Source of the DNA: Rotaria socialis
Lineage: Eukaryota > Rotifera > Eurotatoria > Philodinida > Philodinidae
DNA length: 64,000 nucleotides
Direction: 5' to 3'
Assembly (NCBI GenBank): GCA_905331475.1
Contig: CAJNYU010001455.1
Location: 1-64,000 of the forward strand
The position numbers and the translations under genes are program-made. The notes beneath the pieces were generated by a model that had not been told where the DNA came from, did not search any database, and saw only the letters and a program-made list of their open reading frames with translations. Below are positions 10,896-23,060 of the stretch, piece by piece. Position 1 is the first letter of the stretch; every line of letters begins with the position of its first letter.

Positions 10896-12818
10896 ATGAA
10901 TAAAAGAAAATTTCAAGAGACATTCGTTTCAACAGAACATGATGACAACCAAACAAAAATAATGACTCATCAAGATTCTGCATCTCTTTTAACATTACCC
11001 GTTGAGCTTATCCATATGATTTTCGATAATCTGAGTGATTTTACAATTATTTGTTCACTTCGTCAAGTGTGTACACGATTGAATTCGATCATGGATGCTT
11101 ATCCTGGATATCAGGTAAGTCGTAGCATTTTCAACAGTTGAGATATCTTTTCATTTAAAGAAGGAACTAAATTAACGGTTGATTTCATAATAGTAATAGT
11201 TCGTTGGTAATATTTTATCATTATGTAAAGAAAAGAATCGTGCAAATGCATTCAATTAAATATTACAGAATACATCTTGTTGATTTCAATAAATTTTATA
11301 CTTGAATATTGACCATAGAGACATTTACAGAAGAGACTACACTGTGGAACTACATTAATTTCGATTCTACAAATTGAAACATAAAATAGTATATAAGGAT
11401 TACTAGGTTATCGTAGCCAGCTTCTTCTATCGAATTTCCGAATATTATTCGAATGATTTAATTGATTGTCAAAAGTGACTTTGGCGAAATAGGACTTGAG
11501 ACAATTCATAACATTGTCTCGAGAAGGGAACCATACCTAAAACGTTCAGTCTAGCATCGGTAGATCACACTCGCTCGAGAGCAATTATTGAATCATAATA
11601 CTTCTGTACTGAAATTGAAAACAGCGAAATTTCTATATTTCCTACAAGACACTGGAAAAGACGTTGTATTTTAGAGCTCAGACTTTTATTCATTTACCAC
11701 CAGCACTGCAGCGAAAACTATGTATATTTTTTTACAAAGGAACTCGACACTTTGTTTTTATGCGATGAAGTCGTCGGATGCGACCAAATAAAACACATTG
11801 TTAATGCACTACGAAATAATCCAGTAAGTCTGATTTTATGTTAATCTCTCACGCATGTTTATCTATATTTTTCTATACATACACTCACCACAATCCAGCT
11901 CCGTCAGAACGCAATAGGTGCTGTAGAAGTACAACACCTAACAAATGCATTAAAAACAACACCGTAAGAATTCTGCATTCTAAAGCTATTTTATATCACT
12001 CCTGCGTCTTTATACACAGACACTAACCGAATTTCATCTCAATGCGAATCATATCGGAGTCGACGGAGGAAAACATTTTGCTGATGCATTACGGAATAAC
12101 AAGGTAAGCCATATTCTTAGATTTACTTTCGCATGCTGTCGTTTAAAATTTTCCACATAGACACTCCTCACACTCGATCTGGCCGGTGCTGGAGTTGGAG
12201 ATGAAGGAGCACATCTTCTGGCTTTTGGATTGCAAGATAATACGGTAGGTCTTATTTTATAAGTGTCTATGCTACATAATTCTCGGCGTTTATTCACACA
12301 GACACTCACAACACTCGATCTCGGGTCTAACAATATTAATGCCGAAGGAGCACAGTATCTGGCCGATGCATTACGAAATAATACGGTGAGCCTGATTCTC
12401 TATTAAATTGGTTCATATAATTTTCTACATTTATTTACATAGACACTCACAACACTGAATCTACGAGTCAATGATATTGGAGATCTTGGAGCGAAATATC
12501 TTGCTGGTGCATTACAGAACAATGCGGTGGGTATCGCTTTCTTTTCGTATTTTAACATATTTTATTGTCCGCTATTATATGCAGAGACTAATGACACTCG
12601 ATCTGGCACTTAATGACATGAGAGAGGAAGCGGTTGAACATTTTATTGTGGCATTACGAGAAAATAGGGTGAGTGCCATTTTCTTTTGATCACTATGATA
12701 TAAATAGTTGTATTTTTTCTAACAGACACTGACAACATTGAAGTTTGACTGGTACCGGGTGGAGCAAAATCTGAAAGATCGTTTAAAGAACCAGATAAAA
12801 TGTAATAAAAAAACATAG
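10896..12818 (+). CDS. F-box protein with ribonuclease-inhibitor-type leucine-rich repeats
   Basis: Exon 1 (10896-11113) encodes an F-box, LLTLPVELIHMIFDNLSDFT followed by ICSLRQVCTRLNSIMDAY. From 12020 onward each exon is exactly 84 bases and one 28-residue repeat, spliced in phase 0: 12020-12103, 12161-12244, 12302-12385, 12443-12526 and 12585-12668. A last exon, 12726-12818, ends in TAG. A typical unit is TLTTLDLGSNNINAEGAQYL plus ADALRNNT. Two earlier, more degenerate units lie near 11737-11823 and 11884-11963. F-box proteins recruit substrates to SCF ubiquitin ligases, with the repeats binding the target. The middle of the gene (11114-11830) is uncertain: the unit at 11884 lacks an AG acceptor at the usual place, so the gene may be decaying there. 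Confidence 0.8.
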
Positions 12819-12893
12819 ACATTTATGATGGTTTGCTAAAACACTGAATAGTCATGTAGAATATATGATTACTTGTTGCTTTTGCGATTTTGA

Positions 12894-12904
12894 AAATAAA
12901 ATAA
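12894..12904 (+). terminator. poly(A) signal region of the F-box gene
   Basis: AATAAAATAAA lies about 80 bases after the stop codon, a normal spacing for this genome. Confidence 0.45.
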
Positions 12905-13061
12905 AAAATTTTGATTTTCTTATTGAAAAGCACGATGATAATGATTCATAGTTATTATTTCGGATTTTTAAAGGGTAAAAGTACGTCAATTATATTTTCA
13001 GTCTCATCCTGCATATATATGTTTTGCACCCCCTGAATGCTCTTTATTTCGTATCCTTAGA

Positions 13062-13113
13062 AGAGTGTGGGTGTGTGCGCCGGTCTACTCTTCATTCGCA
13101 CCCACACACAACG
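13062..13113. repeat. telomere-word hairpin, copy 1
   Basis: AGTGTGGGTGTGTG on the left and CACCCACACACA on the right can pair around a roughly 22-base loop. It is about 240 bases past the F-box gene stop. It is one member of a family of short hairpins spread through the window. Confidence 0.55.
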
Positions 13114-14193
13114 ATTGTCCTTTTAGATTTTTGAGATGCAAATATCTTTAGGTTCGATTTATATCAACAATTGTTTTCCTTGTAGCTACATCAGATATGT
13201 TGAAAAATGAAAAAAATATTATTCTTGATCTTATTTCGGTCTTAGATTATCTAAATGCGTACTTTGATTTTGAATTCTTCATCTCCCTTAGAAAACAAGT
13301 TTAGACGTCAAACAAAAAGCAATAATTTAATTGGAAAAAAGTTCTTTTTTGAAAGATCGAATGAAGATCTGGTTATGAATATACCGAAATCGAGACTTTC
13401 GATCTTGATCTCGATACATCTATAGATCTAGTGAAACAATTCAATCATATATTCTTACTCTTAGCTAGTAATTTGAAAGATATATTTCAATTGAATAAAA
13501 ATCTATCTTTCTTTTTTTACGTCAGATACATCGCCTATCGGTTAAAAAACATCATACCAAGAACAAGAAAAAGCTCGATTAAATCAACAATAAAAACGAT
13601 AATAAATATTCGTTTATTTTCTAATACAGTTCCTTTCGCTCACAAAAAAAATCCAGCTGATCACTTTTTGTGAATCACCATATCAGATCTAAATAATAAG
13701 ATCAAAAGTCCATTGCTTTCACATTAGAGAACAATTATTGCTATCTTAAATTATAATGTCGATGATAGAACCGGGTTCTTTTTGTAAAGAAATTAATTTT
13801 CTCTTGATTAATCATAAAATGATTCTTTTAGCAACTGAACGTATGTTAACTGAACTATGGCCAAAAAGAAAACATCGAAATTCAAGAGCTTTGTACAACA
13901 TTAAGCTGATTAAAATAGTTTAGTTATCTATTATAAAGCATTCTCGAAAAGTTTCAAGTTGATAGGAGAAGAATTTTTTAACAATCGAATTTGATGAAAA
14001 ATAACTGATCAACAACTAGCTAGTACCTCTCATTAACTTTTCTACTTTTTTTTCATATAAATATATTAAAAAACTTCTTTTCAGTTTTAATTACTAAAGC
14101 ATAGAAAATATTTGAGGAACTGTTGATGACAGTTGACTACATCAGCAATATCACTATCGTGAAATAAAACTGGTACCGATCGTCAAGAATGCC
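13114..14193. other. intergenic, nothing recognised
   Basis: AT-rich sequence with short chance frames only. No terminal repeats or gene motifs are visible. Confidence 0.4.
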
Positions 14194-14416
14194 ATACATG
14201 TCGAACTTGAAACTTGAATTCAACTGAAACTTTAAGTTTCAACTTTCAAGGGTGTGGGTGCCGAGGAAGGGAGATACGCTTGTCTACACACACATATGTA
14301 CCCATATTGTGGGTGCCGGGGAAGCAGTAGTGTCAGAGCAATAACGTCAAACCTGAAACTTGAAGGTTGAAACTTGAAGTTTCAGTTGAATTCAAGTTTC
14401 AAGTTCGACACTACTG
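14194..14416. mobile_element. 223-base MITE, copy 1
   Basis: The ends are inverted repeats with the shared core GTCGAACTTGAAACTTGAA, extending inward through AAACTT-type words. The centre holds GGGTGTGGGTGCCG and GTGGGTGCCGGGGAAG. A second copy at 20629-20837 is closely similar along its full length, and a half copy ends at 17848. Both full copies begin ATACATGTCG and end CGACACTACTG, which sets the boundaries. There is no coding capacity. The superfamily is not determined because I could not see a clear target duplication. Confidence 0.75.
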
Positions 14417-14430
14417 TTGAAAATGAACAT

Positions 14431-16813
14431 ATGAATTACGAACACGTCGATGACAAAGAATTAACTGAAGAAGATGTACTTGATCTTGCTCTTGGAAATA
14501 TTAGTGAAGAAGTAACACGACATAAAATTGAGATGCGAAAATTTTCTCTAGGATGTTTTTATTTTATAGAGTGATGATTCTTCGAAAGAACCTTCATCAA
14601 CTGCTCAGTATTCAACTAGTCAAACAATTTCACATGAAAATAATCTTGGTGAAATATCAGTGAGTAAAATTCATAAAAATTAATTCATAAGAATTTTTTA
14701 AGAGATTGATAGTTGAAAAATTTTTTTTTGTTAATAATTCTAATTATCAATCATAACTATAACCTTCAATCAAAGATGTATTTATCAACTATAAACCTAC
14801 AGCCATTAACACTATTAATTAAAACTATCCCCTTATTATAATTAGTTACTAGACACAGTTTTTAATGTTATATGCAACTTTAGAATAACCATAATTGTTA
14901 GTCACTATCCATGATGGTGTGTTTGATATGGTCCCCCCGGCATCATCAAAAGGACACCCAATCACGAAGTTTATTGCTCCTATTGCACCATTTTTCTTTG
15001 TTTTATCACAGCTACGAAGAAAGATAAACAACCAATGATAATAAACGATAGACAAAGAGACAAACATATACATGTAAACTAAATCGATGACCGTCAGCTA
15101 TGGACGAGTTTATTTTTGGCAACAATAAAACAACGCCGTACGATACGTCAAGTAAATGAGTTCGTTGGTAGAATTGAAAAACAATGGACATACTTGACGA
15201 ACAATTATGCATTTTCTCTATAAATTATTCGTCCTTTTTTTTCTACCCTGCATTATCGTGTTGTGTTTTGTCTTCAACAGACGTCATATAAAAGAAAGAA
15301 AAATGGCAGAAAAGCAGGTAATTACTTTTTATACAATAATATAATGTTGATACTTACCGAGAAACCTATTGTATTCATGACCACGAACGTGATTAATAGA
15401 CATAGTTAACTCAGAGCCATATAGAATGGTAAAAACTATATCGTTTAGCCATTCAAATGACAGTAATTTTCATGGATAGAGCTGACGAGTATAACTATAA
15501 TTGATAGCTAGACTCATCACAGTGACGATCGAATTAGCATCGACAGTCGAAGAAAATTGAAATTATATCCTTTAATTTTTTTTCTTTTTTTCTTACTCTA
15601 CTTATTATCAATTGATCTACCGTAATTAGGAAGAAAGTTCAGAGTGCGCTGTATATTTTGCTGTATATTTAGATTGCACATTAAGTGCCGTTTAAAATGT
15701 AAAACATGTATTAGGAAAACATGTAACATTTGTTTTTATTATAAGATATTTTCATGCTGCAACATTTTTTATTTCACGTATATCTTGGCTGAGGTAAATG
15801 ACAAAACATTGAATGCTTTCTCAAAAGATGCGCCGTGAAAAGCTCTACAAAAGCTGTATGATTGAATTCCTTTTGATCTATTCGAATGGTCATTTTTTTA
15901 TACTCAAAAATGAACAACTTACATGACAGTGCCCCTTACCATCATACTGAAAATGTTGGAAGACGTTTTTGTTCTGCGCATATCTCGACTTGTGAAAATG
16001 ATGGAATATTGAATTTTTTTTCTAAAAGATATGCCGTCGAAAGTTCTAGAAGACTTGTATAATAGCTCTACAAAAACTGTATAGATCAAATCCTATAGCA
16101 AATAAGAAAAGTGCTCGAAATGTTTTCAGTGTGATGAGAAGCGACATTGTCATGTAAGTTGTTCATTTAGAATATAAAAGAATCCATTACAATATGTTAA
16201 AAGGAATTTGATCATACAAGTTTTGTGGAGTTTTTCACGGCGCATCTTTTTGAAAAAAATGCAAAGTTTTATCATTTACTGAAGCCGAGACATACGAAAT
16301 ATAAAAGATTTTACAATGTTATGGACATCCAGTTATGTAAAGAAAAAAAATGTCAGCATTTCTTCTAATACATTTTTTTTTACTTTCAAATGCATTTGAT
16401 GTTCAACCTAAATATATAGCAAAAAATGCAACACACTGCTTTATATATATATATATAGTGGATCAATAAATAAAAAGCGTACAGTAATAAAAAAAAGAAA
16501 AAAGGCAATGGGTATAATTTCAATTGCTCTCGACTGAATATATATATGTGCGACTTTTCTTCTATTTACCATTATCGTCAGTTGTTCACCTTCGTAGTTG
16601 AAAATAAAACAAGGGATAGTGGCAAAGAAACAGGTCTTCGCTTTACTGAATGATGAAGTGTATATTTTCATTTGATAGGATTCTGATGAAGCACTTAAAG
16701 ATAAGATAAAAGAACTCCTGAAGATGTGGAATAAAAAGGATTTAACAAAAGTGCAATTCTTGGTAGCAATGAATCTAATTGTGAAGGCTCAAAATGTCAC
16801 AAATCAAATTTAA
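14431..16813 (+). CDS. unrecognised acidic and lysine-rich protein, exon structure uncertain
   Basis: Three exons are likely. 14431-14511 starts MNYEHVDDKELTEEDVLDLA. 14570-14659 encodes SDDSSKEPSSTAQYSTSQTI and is spliced in phase 0 from the first. 16679-16813 begins DSDEALKDKIKELLKMWNKK and ends NVTNQI before TAA. A short basic exon at 15281-15317 (TSYKRKKNGRK) may lie between, but its phase does not fit the last exon, so I do not claim the join. The first exon starts directly after the MITE, which may have replaced the natural 5' end. The intron before the last exon contains a large fold-back repeat. The acidic head and basic centre suggest a nuclear or chromatin-type protein, but no domain is recognised. 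Confidence 0.4.
15708..16371. repeat. three-copy direct and inverted repeat (fold-back)
   Basis: Three related units are visible. Unit A (15708-15932) contains AAAGATGCGCCGTGAAAAGC and ends ACAACTTACATGACAGTG. Unit B (about 15974-16100) is a diverged direct copy with AAAAGATATGCCGTCGAAAG. Unit C (16143-16371) is an inverted copy of A. A and C could fold into a stem of more than 200 imperfect base pairs. No coding capacity and no target duplication are seen. It sits inside an intron or spacer of the neighbouring gene. Confidence 0.65.
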
Positions 16814-18439
16814 TGTTTTCCATCGTGAATGCAATTTAATAGATAGACTATTTCACTTTAGCATATTCTGGTAATCGTATTTGTTATCATATAGTTTATT
16901 GTCTTTTGTTACTTGTTCATTATCAGGTTTTTTTTCTTGAATTTGATCATCACTTATCTTTTGTCTATCATTTATTGAAAAACTTTTTCTCATGATCCAT
17001 TATGATATGTTTCGTTTCTTATTCATCATTATTAGATTTTTGTTAATTGCGATGATCCTCTGATAGTTTTTGTCTTATCATTTATCAATAAAAAGTCTTT
17101 GTGATGATTCAACTGCGATTTGGTTATCTTCTGTTTCATATGAAAATATAATTAGTGAAAGTGATCTAGATAAAATTCTTTGTCGAATAAAAATTTCTAA
17201 ATATTGCGAAGTATTTAAGAGAGTGTCCATGAGGGTATCGAATATATGAGGCATTTGATAAAAAATATTTTTTGCTCATTCAAAGGGTGTGGATGTGTGT
17301 ATGCGACTATGAGGGAAAGAATAACACCCACCCACACTCAAGGAAAGAGTTTTTGTTTAATTTCGTTTACAAATAGAACATACATAGTTAGTTCTTTCAG
17401 GCAAGTTAGATGTGGTTGAATTGCAAGTGCCCCGAATCTAGAATATCAACTCGCAAAATCGAGATTTCAAAAAAATTGGCCTTTTAACCCAAAGTGCTCC
17501 AACAGAAAATTGTGCTAAAATAAGATGAAACTATCAATATACTAATGTCTCGTTAAGACGTGTTTTAGAAACAAATTTCCGACCTGTAGTGATTTCCAGT
17601 CAGGAGATATGAAATGCCCAATATTAGCAAAAACGCGATTTCCCTCCATTAGTGCTATCAATAGAATGTCAAACATTCAATTTATAGAGCTGAAATTTCT
17701 TGATTGTAAAGACCTTACTGATATATAAATCCATAGAATATTTCAGCTCTATTAAATAAATTGTTATTGAGATATAGCCTACCCAAAATCGCATTTGGTG
17801 AAACTTGAAGTTTCAGCTGAATTCAAGTTTCAATTTCGACATATATGTGATCGAGTTATGATAAGATTGATACATTAAAAATGAGCTTTTCTCTGAAAGA
17901 TAATTCAATATTCAATTTTCTAGCTTATCTTGGTATAGCCCCTTATAAGTCACTCTGGATAAATTATAGCGCTCTTTTTTTTATTTATAAATATTAAACT
18001 GAGAAAGACTTATCTGACTTCACTTGACCGTTTTTATGCAAATAACTAACATCATGGAGCAGATTTGTCTGGCGTAATGTTCTTCTGATGAGAGCATTGT
18101 AAAAACTAGATTCCATTCGCAATGAGACTCATGACTTTTCGATAAAAGCACACTGCCATGAATCAGACGACTGAAATTTAATACATCGAAAACTACCTAT
18201 AGCTCGGTGATTCTTTCTCTTTACTTATGTATCAATGTATGCGTCGAGAAGAAACTTCTAGGTTGGTTTTTTTCGCGTTCGGTAACAAAAAATCTGTCAC
18301 CGAGAGGTAAGAGAAAATGTCTTTTATTTTAAATGTGTTTTTTTCGCTTGTTGTCCTCAGTTCTTCTTTTCGATGTTTTTCCTTTATTCTAAAGATACAT
18401 AATCAAAATCCAACGAGAAGAAGGATTGAAAAAGTATTT
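16814..18439. other. intergenic with a telomere-word hairpin and a half MITE
   Basis: 17283-17343 pairs GGGTGTGGATGTGTG with CACCCACCCACACTC. 17800-17848 is one end of the 223-base MITE (GAAACTTGAAGTTTCAGCTG, then CAATTTCGACAT). The 17400-17790 stretch carries short fragments about 100 bases apart that resemble non-coding repeat DNA, with no ends defined. There are no genes. Confidence 0.55.
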
Positions 18440-19971
18440 ATGATGGACAGTCCTATCCAGCCTCCTGTTAAGCCAATCTCGCTAACTGCAGATCCTCAAA
18501 TACAAAAAACTCGTAAAATTCTTCTGATTGTACTTGGCATGCTTGTCGTAAGTGTTTCTTTGTATGATTATTGGGCTGCTATCATGAAAATACGAGCTTT
18601 TTTACCGATCTACTTCAAGTCTGAATTAATAGGGTCATGTGGTTACACGAACGACAAAAACTAATCATGACAATAAAGTAGCTAATTAGTTCTATATTTT
18701 TTATACTAAAGCCGGTCTAATGCATCATCAATCGAATAGTTTTCCGAAAGTAAAGTCTTTTAGGTCGAATTAATCACTTATAATGTGATAAGCACGAAAT
18801 TGAGCTTGATTGATTCTCACTAATCTGAAGATAATTTAACCATTTGACTGCGTCCAAACGAATTCATATAACGATAACCATAGTGCTAGAAAACTTTTTG
18901 AATTCGACGAATCTGGTTTTCATCAATATTATTTATGATTTTTTTAGGTTCTTTCTGCGATTAGTACAATTGCTGACATTTGCAAAACTACTATACGTGA
19001 AGATAGTGTACGCAGGCCTCCACGTGGTGTGCCAATTGTTGAATCACTAGTTTTACATCTTGTCTACAGCTTCGGATTTTTCGTCACATATCGATACCAT
19101 AAACTAAGTTTACAAGTGGTATGAAAATAATTCTTTTTCACTATTATAACATTCTACAAAAGTAGATCGATTCAAGATATAACTTTCAAAAATAGCTCTG
19201 TTGATTTAAAACTTGAACACTTCAAAATATTGTTGTTGAGTCGGTCAAACGAATTTTTTAATTGATTGCAGCAGTTTATTAGATTTAGTTCAAACGTCTC
19301 ACGGTAAGAAGATATAGCGATTATCCATAAGATTTTCTCTGACCCCTTTTGAAGAAGTTTCTCTATCAGAATTCATGATCGTATTTACCGACAGCGAGAT
19401 GTTTCAAATGAAGTGTTAATGATAAATATTTTACGCATATCTAGACAATACAAAATAATATCGGAGCTATGTTTCATCTAAAACTTTCTAATTCAAGTTG
19501 ATAAAGTGTAAGAGAAGAAACATCTGTTCAGACATGTCTTTCGTTTTGAGATCATAGATATATGTATCCCTATACGAGAGTACGAGGAAGCAATATTTAC
19601 GAATATTACTAGTGTAAGAAAATCTTCTGGTCAATACTGATAATTTTAGTTTGCTTGGCTCAACGTTGTTCTACTGTTCTATTTTGGTATTGGATATGTA
19701 GGTTTCTTAGTTGGAACGATAATTTTAGCTTTCTCAAACTCCGATGAAAGAAGTATATATATATATGAAAATCGTGATATTAACGTACCAGTAGGCATCT
19801 GCGTTTCTATTCTTACAATGTCTGCTGTTCTCGTTTTTACCGTAAGTAATATAATTTACTCCTTGCCTTCGGTGTTATATTAATTCTTTTACTATTTAGA
19901 TTTTGATTGTAATGCTGTCTTTCAAATTGGCAAAGCTCATCCGTATGGAACAACCGGGGACTGTTACATAA
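18440..19971 (+). CDS. four-span membrane protein, unrecognised family
   Basis: Four exons in phase 0, 18440-18547, 18948-19118, 19650-19841 and 19900-19971, give 180 residues. A short N-terminus (MMDSPIQPPVKPISL) leads into a first hydrophobic span, KILLIVLGMLV continuing VLSAISTIADI across the first splice. A second span is around SLVLHLVYSFGFFVTY, a third FAWLNVVLLFYFGIGYVGFL, and a fourth GICVSILTMSAVLVFTILIV. The C-terminus is short and basic (KLAKLIRM). There are no cysteine signatures of claudins or tetraspanins. It probably sits in a cell membrane, but its function is unknown. All introns are GT-AG. Confidence 0.65.
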
Positions 19972-20154
19972 AGTTAACTTTTCATTACAGCGAAATTCGA
20001 ACCATATTAATTTTGACTGACATGTCTTCATGGTGTTCTACTTGCATACTTCTTCGCTCTTAACAATTAAGAAATAAATACGCACGATTTTTTTCTTTCA
20101 ATCATTTGTTGAACAAAACCGTTATTTATACACAGAGACTATGTTAAAGAGCAA

Positions 20155-20200
20155 ATGTGGGCGTGGGTGTTTCCTACACAGCGACACCTACACCTTCAAG
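20155..20200. repeat. telomere-word hairpin, copy
   Basis: TGTGGGCGTGGGTGT and ACACCTACACCTTC flank a short loop. It is about 190 bases past the stop of the four-span membrane gene, a position like that of the copy after the F-box gene. Confidence 0.45.
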
Positions 20201-20403
20201 TTATATAAAAAAGTAAAAAATAAATTTTTGTCATTTCGGTCTCTGATTTTTATTTATTAAAAAGAAATCATCATTATATACAACAAGAAGGCAAACAAAC
20301 TAAATAACTAGATGTTCGCACCATAAATATAAATTACAATTAATATACTTAATAGAATAGTTTTTAAATAAATTTTCTGTTTGCATCATTATATTGATTT
20401 CTT

Positions 20404-22187
20404 TTACGCATACTTTTGGTGTATTTGTAATACATGAATAGAATAAATTTTGTATTCTATAATTAGTTTTTGATAATAAAAATCGAATGATTTTTGTTTT
20501 ATTTCTGTTCTATTCATTCCAGTTTCGAAACATTTTAATTGTGGAAATAGATTAACCATGAATTCAAGTTCATGCAATGAACATCGACCGTGAAGAATTA
20601 AAGATTTAATTTGATTTCTCTTGCATACATACATGTCGAACTTGAAACTTGAACTCAACTGAAACTTCAAGTTTCAAGTTTCAAGGGTGTGAGTGCCGGG
20701 GAAGGGAGATACACTTGTCTACACACACATATGTACCCATATTGTGGGTGCCGGGGAAGCAGTAGTGTCAGAGCAATAACGCCAAACCTGAAACTTGAAG
20801 TTTCAGCTGAATTCAAGTTTCAAGTTCGACACTACTGGTAAATTAGATGTAAAACACAACAATCGAATAATATCTTTCAATGGTGTACGATACGGTTCAA
20901 GGATTCTTTTTCGTAATATGTTCTAAAGGAATCATAAGATTAAGATTTTGTTAGAGTTGAATCTTTTCAATCACATGACAGTGTAAATGTCAATTGATTA
21001 GCATTGGGAAAATAATTTAGACAATTATCTTTTATTTCACTACAAATATATAGATGATTAACTGATTTAAAATCTTCTTCTTGATGTCGAATAACGTATA
21101 AACTTTTTTTCTTCTAAAAGAAAAAGCTACAAGACTTATCTTTGTTCGAATCACGCGAGAACTCTTATGATAGAATTTAATTTATATCTACTGATATGGA
21201 GTAGCCGAATAGAAAATGACTCTATCCATCTGCGATCTCCAATCATGTTGATGTATAAAAAAAAAATTTTTCTCAGTCCAAAACGACGAACTGAATTATT
21301 TAATTATATCATGTCTATTTCCGATAGAACCTTGATATTTCCTATCGAATATACGAAATAGGGCATATGCGATACGATTAGTTGTTGCCATCGTTTAGCA
21401 TTTAAATATGTTTCATCACTGCTTATTGTCAAACGTAGAATTTCAACATAATCAAAATATTGTTTGGTAATATTTTCAAATTTATTGAAATCGATCGAAT
21501 TCAATTTTTAATGAAACATATTTTAAATATGGTAATTGAATACAATAAGATAGAGCATCGGTTTTTACAATATCATTCGAATTCACAAGAGCTTCGATGG
21601 ACATATGCTGAAGTTGAGGAAGATAAGATAATAAATTATTTAGGCCACTAAATGAAAACTGACCATTGATGATTAAATATTGAATAGAACTAAAAACAGG
21701 ACCAGTCAAGTCAAATGATATTGACTTTTGATCGTTTTTAATTGAAAAATCGAAGAAAATGGAACGTTTAGTGATTGCAGACCATCAGCAAGAGAAATAG
21801 TTAATGAGTGCAATTCAGGTAAATGTGCTAAATGATTAGTAAGCTTAGTAAAATCTTTCATTTCCATATGATCAAATATTAATGTTCCAAGAGGAGTGAA
21901 TCGCAAAATTGTGTCAGCAGACGAGAAAATAAGTTCGCTCATAAGTGGATTCGATAAACGAATTAGATGGAATCGATTTTTATTTGGCATAAGAATATTT
22001 TTATGGTAATAGTCGAATTTTGATTTTGACATTGTTGAAATGTTGATTTGATTTGGAACATTTTAATTGATGATAAAATTTTGAAATCGGTGATTTAAAT
22101 TGAAAAATCCTCTATGAATATCATAACGATCAAGATATTCAAATATTTCATACAAATTTCATTGACTAGATCTTCAAAGCGACTCCT
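20404..22187 (-). pseudogene. decayed F-box family protein, split by a MITE
   Basis: On the minus strand an F-box-like start is readable: RFEDLVNEICMK, then in a shifted frame FEYLDRYDIHRGFFNLNHRF. It is followed by long helical repeats such as FSSIQYLIINGQFSFSGLNN, YLNAKRWQQLIVSHMPYF and, beyond the MITE, KSLILHGRCSLHELEFMVNL. This order matches a large bdelloid family of F-box proteins. Frame changes occur at least after ICMK, near 21710 and near 21490, there are stops around 20900-21290, and the 209-base MITE (20629-20837) interrupts the 3' part. It is a dead gene copy. The intact family members presumably serve in ubiquitin ligases. Confidence 0.7.
20629..20837. mobile_element. MITE, copy 2 (inside F-box pseudogene)
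   Basis: Same ends (ATACATGTCG and CGACACTACTG) and same interior as the element at 14194-14416, about 14 bases shorter. Homology of the host pseudogene resumes on both sides, which shows that this sequence moved in as a unit. Confidence 0.8.
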
Positions 22188-22359
22188 AAAAAATAGAAAA
22201 CGATTCTTTTTTTCTTCTGATGTTAGCCAATACTTCGCGTCGGCATCCTTGTCAATTGTAGTAATAGAGAAAGTGAATGTTATTATTTCTTGTATATAGA
22301 CCATTATCTCGCTAATAGAGATCAGCACTGTCAATAAATTTTTAAATATAACTGAGTTT

Positions 22360-23060
22360 TTCCATAGTTGGCATACATCGAAGTAGAGGCAATACTAAAT
22401 TATCAGAATGATCTGATGGTGATTGAGGTCAAGGAACATATTGTCAAACTAGGTAGATTATTTTGGAGAGATGAAACGACAACGTTTCCAAACGAAGAAA
22501 TCTCTCGCTGATTATCACAATGCTCAATGATGAAGTTTCAATAAAATCAATATTAACAATAAAAGTTGTTATTTCATTGAAACGACCTTCAAGTATACGC
22601 AAACAATCGTCTATTGTATGTACATTAACATTTAATTCGATTAGAATCCGCGATGAATAGTTGGTCGTAAGATAGGTGAATCATCTTGAGAGAAAAAACT
22701 AAAGGATGATTTGGAAAGATTAAATTATTTTTTTCTTCATAATTGATTTTCATACCTGCTAAATATTTGTATAGAATTTAAAATTAATTTGCGAAGCTTA
22801 GGATAGTCACCGGCAAGAAGAATCTGTTCCATTGACGATCGTTCAAGAAGAAAATACTTGAAAATATTGCGATTGACTGGAGGTAATGTGCATCAACAAA
22901 ATTTATCAAGCATAAAACTGGGTAAGAAACATCGTTTATCTCATTATGTTTTACTTGTCAAATCAGTGAAGATTGTATCATGTATCAATCGATCTAATCG
23001 CTTGTTACCGCTCTCAATTACGAATAGAAAACATCAACATTTGTGAATGTATTAAAAATC
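22360..23060 (-). pseudogene. second decayed F-box family gene
   Basis: Reading the minus strand, fragments of the same family appear in order. They are NKRLDRLIHDTIFTDLTS, FLPSFMLDKFC (followed by a stop), SSMEQILLAGDYPKLRKLIL, and after an intron-like gap RILIELNVNVHTIDDCLRIL with EGRFNEITTFIVNI. Several frame changes and stops separate them. It lies head-to-tail upstream of the other F-box relic, suggesting tandem duplication before decay. Confidence 0.6.

Noticed and set aside
14849-15212. Minus-strand frames with GGTISNTPSWIV text
   Set aside because: No family match, no start context, and they lie in an apparent intron of a plus-strand gene.
15644-15838. Cysteine-rich frame resembling a small zinc or toxin-like peptide
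   Set aside because: It starts at GTG, overlaps fold-back unit A and has no splice or signal context, so it is most likely chance.
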